Shown here: piece after piece, positions 1-7,892 of the stretch
Numbering within the stretch: position 1 is the first letter of the stretch
Layout of the letters: each line of letters starts with the position of its first letter
Virus record (IMG/VR): IMGVR_UViG_3300020578_003085
Span: 1 to 31,287 of that record
Strand: one strand, 5' to 3'
Origin: a virus
DNA: 31,287 bases
Made by a program: the position numbers and the translations under genes
The notes under the pieces: generated by a model
What the model was told of the DNA's origin: nothing
Databases searched by the model: none
What the model saw: only the letters and a program-made list of their open reading frames with translations

Positions 1-1443
1 GAAGAATTAGCAAATTGGAGAGATAAACATTTAAATTCAGTTAGTTGTAGTTTTTGTGCGGCTAAATGGTATAACGTAAGTTTACACCTTGGACACGGTT
101 TTACAAATTCCTGTCACTTACCGTTACCACATCCAATTGATGCTGAAGCAATTAAAACAAATCCATCGGCACTACATAATACCGATTTTAAAAAGAGAAT
201 AAGAAAAATGATGTTGGAGGGAGTAAAACCCGCCGAATGTTCTTATTGTTGGAGGGTTGAGGATATTGGTAGAAATAATATTGCCGACAGGGTGTATAAA
301 AGTATTATTTACGAAGAACAAGATATTGCGAAATTAAAAGAAATTCCTTGGAACGAGGACATCACCCCAAAAACAATTGAGGTGTCTTTTGATAGAACAT
401 GTAATTTCGCTTGTTCATATTGTAACTCAGGATACTCGACAACTTGGGGAAAGGATATTAAAGATAACGGGGCATATCAAAAATTCAAGACAACAAGTGC
501 GGGTGCGTATTATGCTGATGGATCTTGGTCTGAAATATTCGGTAAATACAATGAAAATAATCCATATGTAAAGGCGTTTTTAGAATGGTGGCCCGAACTA
601 TCACAAAAGTTATTGGAGATTCGAGTTACTGGTGGTGAACCTTCACAAAGTAGGAACTTCTGGCAATTTATAGATTTGATGAAACAATACCCGTCACCTA
701 ATTTAAGGTTAGCCATTAATTCAAATTTAGGTTTAAATGATAAGACACTTAAAAAACTCATTAATGTTACACACGAGGTTGAAGTTAAGGAGTTTGATTT
801 ATATACCAGTAATGAGTCCTATGGTCCACACGCCGAATATATTAGAGATGGTTTAAATTACGAATTATGGAAATCAAATCTTGTAAAGTTTATTGAAAAT
901 GCAAACTTTAGACAGGTGGTGATTATGATGACTATTAATAGTTTGTGTTTGTTTAGTATCACAGAGTTTTTAGATGATATGTTATCTCTTAAAGCTAAAT
1001 ATGGTACACATAAACCTATTGTAGATTTAAATATCTTAAGATGGCCGGCGTTTATGTCACCTTTAGTGTTACCAAACGAAATTAAGTATGAATTACACGG
1101 CAAATTATCAATATGGTTTAGAAAACATAAAAATAGTGATTTACTAACCGTTGGAGAGAAGGCTCAAATTCAAAGACTTATTGACTATATTGAAGTTGTT
1201 AATAGAGGACACAACACAACAGAGTTAGATAACTCTTTACAACATCACGACTTTAAAAGTTTTTATGTTCAATACGACATTCGTAGAAACAAAAACTTTC
1301 AACAAACTTTTCCTGAGATAGCTGAATGGTACGATTCATTAGTGGTAGACAACTCAATACCGAATGTTAATGTTACTAACGGTAGAATCACACATTATGA
1401 ACCGGGTGAATATGTCTCAGATAAAGAAAATTACAATAGTTAA
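1..1443 (+). CDS. twitch-type radical SAM protein, 5' end missing
   Basis: The frame is open from base 1, so the first in-frame ATG at 208 is internal and the true start lies outside the window. The visible 480 residues carry the radical SAM motif CNFACSYC at visible residues 134-141, which binds a [4Fe-4S] cluster and S-adenosylmethionine, and a TGGEP segment near 210-214 that matches the SAM-contacting GGE motif. Upstream of the core are five more cysteines (visible 16, 19, 38, 80 and 83, as CSFC, NSCH and ECSYC) that could ligate an auxiliary cluster. The arrangement resembles 'twitch domain' radical SAM proteins common in aquatic phages, whose substrates are unknown. The stop overlaps the next start as TAATG. 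The family call is strong; the reaction cannot be told. Confidence 0.88.
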   Translation, partial: EELANWRDKHLNSVSCSFCAAKWYNVSLHLGHGFTNSCHLPLPHPIDAEAIKTNPSALHNTDFKKRIRKMMLEGVKPAECSYCWRVEDIGRNNIADRVYKSIIYEEQDIAKLKEIPWNEDITPKTIEVSFDRTCNFACSYCNSGYSTTWGKDIKDNGAYQKFKTTSAGAYYADGSWSEIFGKYNENNPYVKAFLEWWPELSQKLLEIRVTGGEPSQSRNFWQFIDLMKQYPSPNLRLAINSNLGLNDKTLKKLINVTHEVEVKEFDLYTSNESYGPHAEYIRDGLNYELWKSNLVKFIENANFRQVVIMMTINSLCLFSITEFLDDMLSLKAKYGTHKPIVDLNILRWPAFMSPLVLPNEIKYELHGKLSIWFRKHKNSDLLTVGEKAQIQRLIDYIEVVNRGHNTTELDNSLQHHDFKSFYVQYDIRRNKNFQQTFPEIAEWYDSLVVDNSIPNVNVTNGRITHYEPGEYVSDKENYNS

Positions 1444-2588
1444 TGGAATACAATAAAACATTAAGATGGTTAGAGCCATATGGTGGTTGGTCGGAAAATG
1501 ATACTGGGTTATGTAATAGAATATTCCATTGGGAAATTGCACATGAAATATGTAAACAAAATAATTACGATTTCAAAATAATACTACAACACCTTCATTG
1601 GCCTGAATTAGATTTGTTATATCTCCCAAATACCGCTACTTTTAAATTTTTAGAATATGAATATGGATTATATCATGAATTTAAATTCCAAAATTTAAGA
1701 TTTAAAACCGTATTCGATTTACAAAACGATGATGTAAGATTGGCATCCAAAATTGACCGAGATATGTTGGACAATATGTTTAAAAATAATTGTTTCGATT
1801 TAACACAGGATAATCATTGGTATTCTGATTTTGGATATGAAGAATTACAAAATTATACTAGAAAAAATGTTAAGTGGAGACCATTAACTTCAATTACTTT
1901 AAGACATCATTTTATAGAGGATTTTTTACGTAGAAATACTAAGGATGTTATTGGTATTCATATCAGAAGAAATTGTGGTGTATCCATCAAAGAAGAGGAT
2001 GTTTTGTCGTTACCTGAACATATTAGAAAAGACTTTGAAGAACTTCACGCCATAAAGGGTGCAGTAAATAGAGGTTACAAATTTTTTAAAGATGAGTTAT
2101 ATTTTAAAATTATAGATAGGATTTTGGAAATTAATCCCGAACAAAAATTTTATATTAGTTGTGATTTGCCTTATGAAATGTTTTCATATTACAAAGACAA
2201 GTATCAAGACAAAATAATTACAAAGGAAGATTTTATTCCCGTAGTTCAAGATTATTTGTTAAGTGCGGGTGTTGATATCAGAAAATTAGTTAGGGGACAA
2301 GTAATCAGTAATATTGTAGATTTATTTTCACTTAGTTTTTGTAAATTTTTAGTTAGATCACATAGGTCAACATGGAGTGAATTTGCGGTTTATTATAGAA
2401 ATCAACCTTGGTCATACCCAACTGATGATTTAGAGAATAAATTACTGAAAAGACTTTTTGGTAAAGAATGGGACCAACCGGGTTCCTATGAGTTTAAAGA
2501 GGAATTATCACATGAATTTAAAAATAAAACATTTATAAAAGATGTTCAAGGAATGGCCATTAGGAAAACCACCAATAAACTTATCTAG
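1443..2588 (+). CDS. Fucosyltransferase-like glycosyltransferase (GT11/GT23/GT65-like)
   Basis: This 381-residue protein resembles GT-B fucosyltransferases. An N-terminal TGLCNRIFHWEIAH segment (about residues 21-34) parallels the GLGNQ/GLCNR loop. HIRRN at 173-177 is the HxRR motif that contacts GDP-fucose in NodZ, FUT8 and GT11 enzymes. A C-terminal stretch near 292-317 (DLFSLSFCKFLVRSHRSTWS) matches the 'D-x-L-x-x-C-x-x-x-x-x-S-x-S-S-x-x-S' block. Expected activity is transfer of a fucose-like sugar from a GDP donor to a glycan, which fits the GDP-mannose-derived sugar genes found later in the window. The exact GT family, donor and acceptor are not resolvable. It starts within the TAATG overlap of the preceding stop, and its 3' end overlaps the next gene by 47 nt. 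Confidence 0.7.
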   Translation: MEYNKTLRWLEPYGGWSENDTGLCNRIFHWEIAHEICKQNNYDFKIILQHLHWPELDLLYLPNTATFKFLEYEYGLYHEFKFQNLRFKTVFDLQNDDVRLASKIDRDMLDNMFKNNCFDLTQDNHWYSDFGYEELQNYTRKNVKWRPLTSITLRHHFIEDFLRRNTKDVIGIHIRRNCGVSIKEEDVLSLPEHIRKDFEELHAIKGAVNRGYKFFKDELYFKIIDRILEINPEQKFYISCDLPYEMFSYYKDKYQDKIITKEDFIPVVQDYLLSAGVDIRKLVRGQVISNIVDLFSLSFCKFLVRSHRSTWSEFAVYYRNQPWSYPTDDLENKLLKRLFGKEWDQPGSYEFKEELSHEFKNKTFIKDVQGMAIRKTTNKLI

Positions 2589-3222
2589 ACCTGAATTAGA
2601 ACAGATAAAAGAATTAGGGTATAATTGGACACAACCACATGAAGTTGTTTCTTTATTTGAAGATAAAGTTGCAAAATTTTGTGGATCAAAGTATGCTGTT
2701 GCGGTTGATTGTTGTACACATGGATTATTTCTTGTTTTGAAATATATAAATCAACCACAAAAATTATACATACCATCACACACATATACCTCAGTTCCTA
2801 TGTATATAAAACACGCGGGATATGATTTTGAATTTGTTGATAAGGAATGGTCCGGTGTGTATAAACTAGAACCATTAGATATATGGGATTCCGCAGGTAG
2901 GTGGACCAAAGATATGTATATAAGCGGATTTCAAATTATTTCATTCCAAATAAAAAAAAGAATACCAATCGGTAAAGGGGGTATGATTTTATGTAATGAT
3001 TATGATGCCTATAAGTGGTTTAAAAAAGTTTGTTATGATGGTAGAAATTTAGACTTACCATACGACCAAGACAATATTGAATTTTATGGTTGGCATTATT
3101 ACATGACACCAGAGGACGCCGCGAGAGGTATTATTTTAATGGATACGATACCAAAAATTAATGACGACTCTCACAACAATAAAAGTTATCCAAACTTAAA
3201 GAACTTTAACGTTTTTAAATAA
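2542..3222 (+). CDS. Short DegT/DnrJ/EryC1-type PLP aminotransferase
   Basis: At 226 residues this resembles the large-domain portion of sugar aminotransferases. It has an N-terminal KPPINLSRPE start, a FCGSKYAVAVDCCTHGLFL cofactor-phosphate region near 46-64, D116 in IWDSAG for the pyridine nitrogen, and SFQIKKRIPIGKGGM at 134-148, where K139 falls at the Schiff-base lysine. MTPEDAARG near 189-196 corresponds to the conserved N-x-R-M-x-x-x-x-A-A-x-x segment. Family members are usually about 360-400 residues; this one stops soon after that segment, so the small C-terminal domain is absent. The reading frame is intact, so it may be a genuinely minimal form. The 47-nt overlap with the preceding gene is accepted because homology begins almost at this ATG. 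Probable role: amination of a nucleotide-linked keto sugar. Confidence 0.75.
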   Translation: MFKEWPLGKPPINLSRPELEQIKELGYNWTQPHEVVSLFEDKVAKFCGSKYAVAVDCCTHGLFLVLKYINQPQKLYIPSHTYTSVPMYIKHAGYDFEFVDKEWSGVYKLEPLDIWDSAGRWTKDMYISGFQIISFQIKKRIPIGKGGMILCNDYDAYKWFKKVCYDGRNLDLPYDQDNIEFYGWHYYMTPEDAARGIILMDTIPKINDDSHNNKSYPNLKNFNVFK

Positions 3223-4064
3223 TGTCGTACATATCAGTTAATAATAGTTGTCCTGTAATCCAAAACACACACAACTCCAACACAACAAAATATTTTAAGG
3301 ACACAGATTCTCCCGAATCTTTTATAAAGAACAAAGATATTTTTGGTACAAATTGGTACTATTATGAAAAACCGATAACATATCAATATAATTCTTGGGG
3401 ATATAGAAGTATGGAATTTGATGAGTTAAAAGATGATTATATATTGGTATTTGGATGTTCTTTTACAGAAGGAGTTGGACTTTATCATAGTGATATGTGG
3501 TCAACAAAACTTGGCCTAATATTAGATATGGACATTTTGAATTTAGGTATGGGAGCAACCGGCCCCGATTTCCAAATGTACAATACACTTTTGTATCAGA
3601 ATTTTATTTTAGGAAATAAAAAATTTCCAAAGTATGTAATTTATCAATGGCCATTTAAACATAGAACGTTCTATACTTTTTTGAATCAAGAAAACAAATC
3701 TTTAGATATCGAATTGTTCTCACCAACTTATCCTGAAGATTTATATCCAAAAAACGCAAAAGAATACGGACCTTGGTATATCACAAGTTATATGGAGAAC
3801 TGTGGTGAAAGAATGAAAAATGTTAATTTTTCAATAATGACCTGTAACAATATTTGGAAATCTATGGATATACCTGTAATTCATTGGACTTGGAATGGTG
3901 ATTTTGATATCGAATATTCTGATTATTTTTTTAAAAACGATATAACCCTACTCTCCATTGATGACACAACAGGAACTACAGGACGTGATTTATCACATAA
4001 CGGACATTTATCTCAAGATATTGTTGTAAATGAAATATTAAAGACTAAACAAATTAATAAGTGA
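3222..4064 (+). CDS. SGNH/GDSL-type hydrolase or acyltransferase
   Basis: In this 280-residue protein an N-terminal 70-residue extension ends in a YQYNSWGYRS segment, followed by the block I motif VFGCSFTEGVG, in which S80 is the likely nucleophile. The C-terminal DLSHNGH (D256, H259) supplies a canonical DxxH pair for the catalytic triad. NLGMGATGPDF near 106-116 can serve as the glycine block. SGNH enzymes hydrolyse or transfer acyl groups such as O-acetyl on carbohydrates; the cluster suggests a glycan substrate. There is no signal peptide, so it should act in the cytoplasm. Of the five SGNH proteins in the window, this one has the most standard DxxH spacing. TAATG coupling to the gene before and GTGA coupling to the gene after suggest co-translation. 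Confidence 0.75.
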   Translation: MSYISVNNSCPVIQNTHNSNTTKYFKDTDSPESFIKNKDIFGTNWYYYEKPITYQYNSWGYRSMEFDELKDDYILVFGCSFTEGVGLYHSDMWSTKLGLILDMDILNLGMGATGPDFQMYNTLLYQNFILGNKKFPKYVIYQWPFKHRTFYTFLNQENKSLDIELFSPTYPEDLYPKNAKEYGPWYITSYMENCGERMKNVNFSIMTCNNIWKSMDIPVIHWTWNGDFDIEYSDYFFKNDITLLSIDDTTGTTGRDLSHNGHLSQDIVVNEILKTKQINK

Positions 4065-4795
4065 TATATTGTTTCGGAGACAGTTGGGGATATGGAAGTG
4101 AATTGGATTTGACTAAAGAAAAACCTTTTGTAAATCTAATTGCTGAAGATTTAAATATTTCTTTTAAAAACAAGAGTGTTGAGGGTGCGTCTTTTGGTCA
4201 AATAACACATGATATTATAAATCATTGTGAATTTAATTTAGAAGATTTTGTGTTAGTAATAGTTCCACCGGACGTTAGGTGGTATTATGAAAATATTGAT
4301 AATAAAATATCCAGTTTATGGGTTCCTGATGAAAGTTTATTCAATGATGATACAATTGATGAGATTAGAAAGTCTGAATTATCATTATATGTAAATACAA
4401 TAACACATAGAAAAATATGGTACGAATATCATCAATCACTTTTTCTATTTGTTTTACAAGAATTTTTTAAAGAAAAACATGTTCACTTTTTATTCGTTCA
4501 CAATTATGGTAAATTAAAAATTTATGAATCATTTAATAATTTATTATTGAAGGAAAATTTTTTAGATTTTGACAGAAGTCTAACCTCAATTTTAACGAAT
4601 TTAGAAGACATAAATTTAATAGAGAATCAGACAGACGGACCCACTAAAAATATGTTTATTGGTGAATTTTTTGAAGGTAATGGGTACCACCCAAATCAAT
4701 TAGGTCATTATGAAATAAAAAACATATTATTAAAAAATAAAAAAATAAAACGATGGTATCAGTTAATAATGAATGGGGTAGACTTAGAGAAATAA
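4061..4795 (+). CDS. SGNH/GDSL-type hydrolase, GTG start
   Basis: This 244-residue protein opens directly with block I, CFGDSWGYGSEL, with S8 as likely nucleophile. The start codon is GTG at 4061, within a GTGA overlap with the preceding stop; a later start would remove block I, so GTG is well supported. VEGASFGQI near 40-48 fits the glycine block and VPPDVRWYY near 68-76 the strand-plus-loop that follows. The C-terminal histidine is in NGYHPNQLGH (H210), but the residue three before it is Asn207 rather than the usual Asp, so the catalytic Asp may be elsewhere or lost. It probably acts on acyl groups of a glycan; a non-catalytic binding role is possible. The last 43 nt overlap the amidinotransferase gene. 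Confidence 0.7.
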   Translation: MIYCFGDSWGYGSELDLTKEKPFVNLIAEDLNISFKNKSVEGASFGQITHDIINHCEFNLEDFVLVIVPPDVRWYYENIDNKISSLWVPDESLFNDDTIDEIRKSELSLYVNTITHRKIWYEYHQSLFLFVLQEFFKEKHVHFLFVHNYGKLKIYESFNNLLLKENFLDFDRSLTSILTNLEDINLIENQTDGPTKNMFIGEFFEGNGYHPNQLGHYEIKNILLKNKKIKRWYQLIMNGVDLEK

Positions 4796-5763
4796 TCGTC
4801 GGCACAATTGACAATGCAAATATGCCAACACATGGTAAAGATTTACATTGTATAAACTACGCGACGGAAAATGAAATACCGAAAGATGAAATCGGTTTTT
4901 GGGATTCTAAAGTGTATGATGAAACTTTTGAAGATTTAGAAAAATTATCAGATTTATTAAAAGATACGGGCGTTAAAGTACATCGTCCAACCCCAATAGA
5001 TACACAAAAACCAGTATCAAATGGTTATTGGGAGACAACACAGTATTATACATTTTGTCCTCGAGATACTGTAACCGTGATTGGTAATAACATATTAGAA
5101 TCACCAATGTCACTTAGATCAAGACAATTTGAAACCGATTGTTTCAGAGATATTTTTATTGGAAAAATGGAACAAGGTGCAAATTGGGTTGCAGCACCAA
5201 AACCGAGATTACTCGATTCAATGTATCAAAGAGAAGATTTATCAAAAATAACATTGAACAATTATGAACCGGTTTTTGACGCAGCAAACATTCTAAGATG
5301 TAATAATGATATTTTATATTTGGTATCTAACACCGGTAACTTAAAGGGCGCTAAATGGTTGCAAAACTTTTTGGGTAAAGATTACAGAATACATACAATT
5401 GAAAATGTTTATTCTTATATCCACATAGACTCAACCATTGCATTACTTCGAGAGGGGCTTTGTTTATTAAATCCTGAAAGAGTAAATGAAAATAACATGC
5501 CGGAGTTTCTAAAATCATGGGATAAAATATGGTGTCCACCTATGGTTGACATAGGTTATCATAAAACAATTAGAGCGTCAGTTTGGATAGGAGTTAACCT
5601 ACTATCAATAGATGAAAATACTGTTATAGTTGATAATAGACAACAGGATTTAATTAAAGAATTAAAAAAATATAATATTGAATCGTTGGATTGCAAGATA
5701 AGACATTCAAGAACTTTGGGTGGTTCTTTTCATTGCGTTACAACTGAATTATTAAGAGACTAA
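4753..5763 (+). CDS. Amidinotransferase of the AGAT/StrB family
   Basis: This 336-residue protein aligns along its length with glycine amidinotransferase (AGAT) and inosamine-phosphate amidinotransferase (StrB). It begins with VNNEWGRLREIIVG. The three catalytic positions known from AGAT are present: D176 in FDAANILR, H224 in YIHIDST, and C328 in LGGSFHCVT (AGAT has GGGFHC). These enzymes move an amidino group from arginine to an amine through an amidino-cysteine intermediate, giving ornithine and a guanidino product. In this setting, shortly after a sugar aminotransferase, the acceptor could be an amino sugar or aminocyclitol rather than glycine; that is inference. The start overlaps the preceding gene by 43 nt but matches the family N-terminus. 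The family assignment is firm, the substrate unknown. Confidence 0.9.
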   Translation: MVSVNNEWGRLREIIVGTIDNANMPTHGKDLHCINYATENEIPKDEIGFWDSKVYDETFEDLEKLSDLLKDTGVKVHRPTPIDTQKPVSNGYWETTQYYTFCPRDTVTVIGNNILESPMSLRSRQFETDCFRDIFIGKMEQGANWVAAPKPRLLDSMYQREDLSKITLNNYEPVFDAANILRCNNDILYLVSNTGNLKGAKWLQNFLGKDYRIHTIENVYSYIHIDSTIALLREGLCLLNPERVNENNMPEFLKSWDKIWCPPMVDIGYHKTIRASVWIGVNLLSIDENTVIVDNRQQDLIKELKKYNIESLDCKIRHSRTLGGSFHCVTTELLRD

Positions 5764-5764
5764 T

Positions 5765-7888
5765 ATGAAAATTTTAATTATAGGAGGTGCTGGTTATTTA
5801 GGTATTCCATTATCCAACAGTCTTATTGATTATGATGTTACAGTATATGATAAATTCTTATACAGTAATATCACTTTTTTGAATAATAATATAAAGGTAA
5901 TTAATGATGATGTATGTAACATCGGGAATTATTCTGATTTGGTTAATTCGATGGATTTAATTATATACTTAGCATCACCGAGGCTTTTAGATTTAACAGA
6001 TGAAATACAATTAATAGAACCGGTAAAAGAATTCAGAAATACTATTAACTTAATTAACAACGAAAACACAAGACTCATTTTCTCAAGCAGTTGTAGTGTT
6101 TATGGAAAAAGAAACGATATAGTTAATGAAAATTCTGAGACACAGATTACGTCTTTATATTCAGAATTAAAAATTAAATGTGAAAATATTATACTTTCAA
6201 AAAATAATCCAAAATTTAAAATTGTAAGATTATCAACTCTTTATGGTGCAAGTAAATTACGTAGGGATGATGTCTTAATAAACAATTTGATTGATGATAT
6301 AAAACATAATAGATTAATAGAAATATTTGACCCGTTAGCCGAAAGACCACACATTCACATTAAAGATTGTGTAAGAGTATTAAAAAGTATAATTGAAAAC
6401 GATTTTGATGGTAAAATTATTAATATAGGTAAAAAGGAGTTAAACATAAGTAAAAAGGATTTAATTGATAGAATAAATAAATCGATAAAACCTGATTTAG
6501 AATATACATTAATCGTAAGTGAAGATAGTAGATCATATAAAGTCGATTTTTCTAAATTAGAAAGTCACATACAATTTAACCACATAACTTTTGAAGATGG
6601 ATTCACAGAACTAATTAATGATGAAAAAATTGTTTGTTCGTTAGAGGACTGGGACACAGTTTTTAATTATTATAGACCTAATGGTTTTTCAAAATCTTGG
6701 TATCTAAAAGAAACAGGTAGTTTTGATTTTCCTAAATCTTGGGGTGTGTGGAATCTATTCAATATAGAAGATTCTAATAAATTATGGCCCGATGATGTGT
6801 TAAGAGAAAACATTACAACAAAATATAATTCTTTAATAAACTACGTTGAAAAAAATAGATTAAATAAAAAAAATCATTTATACCTTATAAATGTTTATGA
6901 CAATAAATTTTTTACTAAAAACATTGACATTGGTTTTAAATGTATTTCTGAAGAATATCTTAAGGATGTACGGGAAGATAGGTGCAAAATTGTTTTAATT
7001 CACCAATTCGAAGGGTATAGTGGAATGAATATATATAATAATGACTTAGAGGTAATAGATAAATGGATTAAAGAATCAAATCTACCCGATAAAAACGTAC
7101 ATTATATTCATGGTAACCTTCTTGTTGATGAAGTTAGGAAACAAAGGGGTCTCAGTTTTACATGTCACCCCATATCAATATTTGATTCGTGGGTGGATTA
7201 TAGACTTCTAAAGAATGATATTGTTAAATTTGAACCAATTGATGATAAGCATTTGATATTATCATATAACAGAAACCCAAGACCACATAGAGTGCATTTG
7301 GTAAATGAATTGATAAAAAATGAACTTTTTAATCGAGGGAAAATAAGTTTGGGTAAGTTTGAACCATATGATGAATATGAAGACTTATCTAAAATAACAC
7401 CTATTGAAATAGATAGAACATTAGATATAAATTGGGCGGTAAACATTGAAATACCTGATTACGAGTCTACATTTATTTCGGTCATTACAGAGACCCTGAT
7501 TGACACCTCCATTCTCTTTATTTCTGAAAAAATTTGGAAACCAATAGTTGCGGGTCAACCATTTATTTTATTGGGAAATTTACATACATTATCGTATCTA
7601 AAAGAACAAGGATTCAGGACATTTGATAGATGGATTGACGAAAGTTACGATTTGGAGCCGGACCATCATAAAAAGATAGAAAAGATTGTAAATGAATTAA
7701 ATAAATTTAAATCAAAATCAATAGAAGAACTCACACAAATTAGAGAAGAAATGTATGAGGTTTGTCTATTTAATAGAAATAGATTTGTGGAAATTATAAA
7801 AGAAAAATATGACTATGATGGACACGGATGGTCTGATAATAAGAAGCCGATTGTAGAAATATTAAGAAAAATTTGGAAAACATTTTAA
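5765..7888 (+). CDS. Fusion of an SDR sugar epimerase/dehydratase and a putative glycosyltransferase
   Basis: This 707-residue protein has two parts. Residues 1 to about 285 form an extended short-chain dehydrogenase: GGAGYLG at the N-terminus binds NAD(P), SSSCSVYG at 107-114 supplies the serine region, and Y132-S-E-L-K136 is the catalytic YxxxK pair. From about 290 to the end lies a domain homologous to five other proteins in this window. Its marks are YNRNPRPHR (HR at 508-509), ITE at 574-576, FISEKIWKP (SEK at 587-589), QPF and DESYD at 625-629. The closest relative is the next gene. I infer that the second domain is a GT-B-like glycosyltransferase because the [ST]EK-x-x-[KR]P region recalls nucleotide-sugar-binding loops such as that of GT10 fucosyltransferases. 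The fusion would couple sugar modification to transfer. Confidence 0.72.
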   Translation: MKILIIGGAGYLGIPLSNSLIDYDVTVYDKFLYSNITFLNNNIKVINDDVCNIGNYSDLVNSMDLIIYLASPRLLDLTDEIQLIEPVKEFRNTINLINNENTRLIFSSSCSVYGKRNDIVNENSETQITSLYSELKIKCENIILSKNNPKFKIVRLSTLYGASKLRRDDVLINNLIDDIKHNRLIEIFDPLAERPHIHIKDCVRVLKSIIENDFDGKIINIGKKELNISKKDLIDRINKSIKPDLEYTLIVSEDSRSYKVDFSKLESHIQFNHITFEDGFTELINDEKIVCSLEDWDTVFNYYRPNGFSKSWYLKETGSFDFPKSWGVWNLFNIEDSNKLWPDDVLRENITTKYNSLINYVEKNRLNKKNHLYLINVYDNKFFTKNIDIGFKCISEEYLKDVREDRCKIVLIHQFEGYSGMNIYNNDLEVIDKWIKESNLPDKNVHYIHGNLLVDEVRKQRGLSFTCHPISIFDSWVDYRLLKNDIVKFEPIDDKHLILSYNRNPRPHRVHLVNELIKNELFNRGKISLGKFEPYDEYEDLSKITPIEIDRTLDINWAVNIEIPDYESTFISVITETLIDTSILFISEKIWKPIVAGQPFILLGNLHTLSYLKEQGFRTFDRWIDESYDLEPDHHKKIEKIVNELNKFKSKSIEELTQIREEMYEVCLFNRNRFVEIIKEKYDYDGHGWSDNKKPIVEILRKIWKTF

Positions 7889-7892
7889 TGAA

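Noticed and set aside
377-571. Alternative-frame + strand open frames (also 16730-16924)
   Set aside because: They are embedded in larger genes with clear motifs and have no start context or domain of their own.
510-1103. Reverse-strand open frames of about 80 residues inside the radical SAM gene
   Set aside because: They lie wholly within a well-supported + strand gene, lack any recognisable motif, and no other minus-strand gene exists in the window. The same holds for the other reverse frames, for example 11335-11595 and 29551-29874.
208-1443. Start of the radical SAM gene at the ATG at 208
   Set aside because: The frame is open back to base 1 and the extra 69 residues include conserved-looking cysteines (CSFC, NSCH), so the gene begins upstream of the window.
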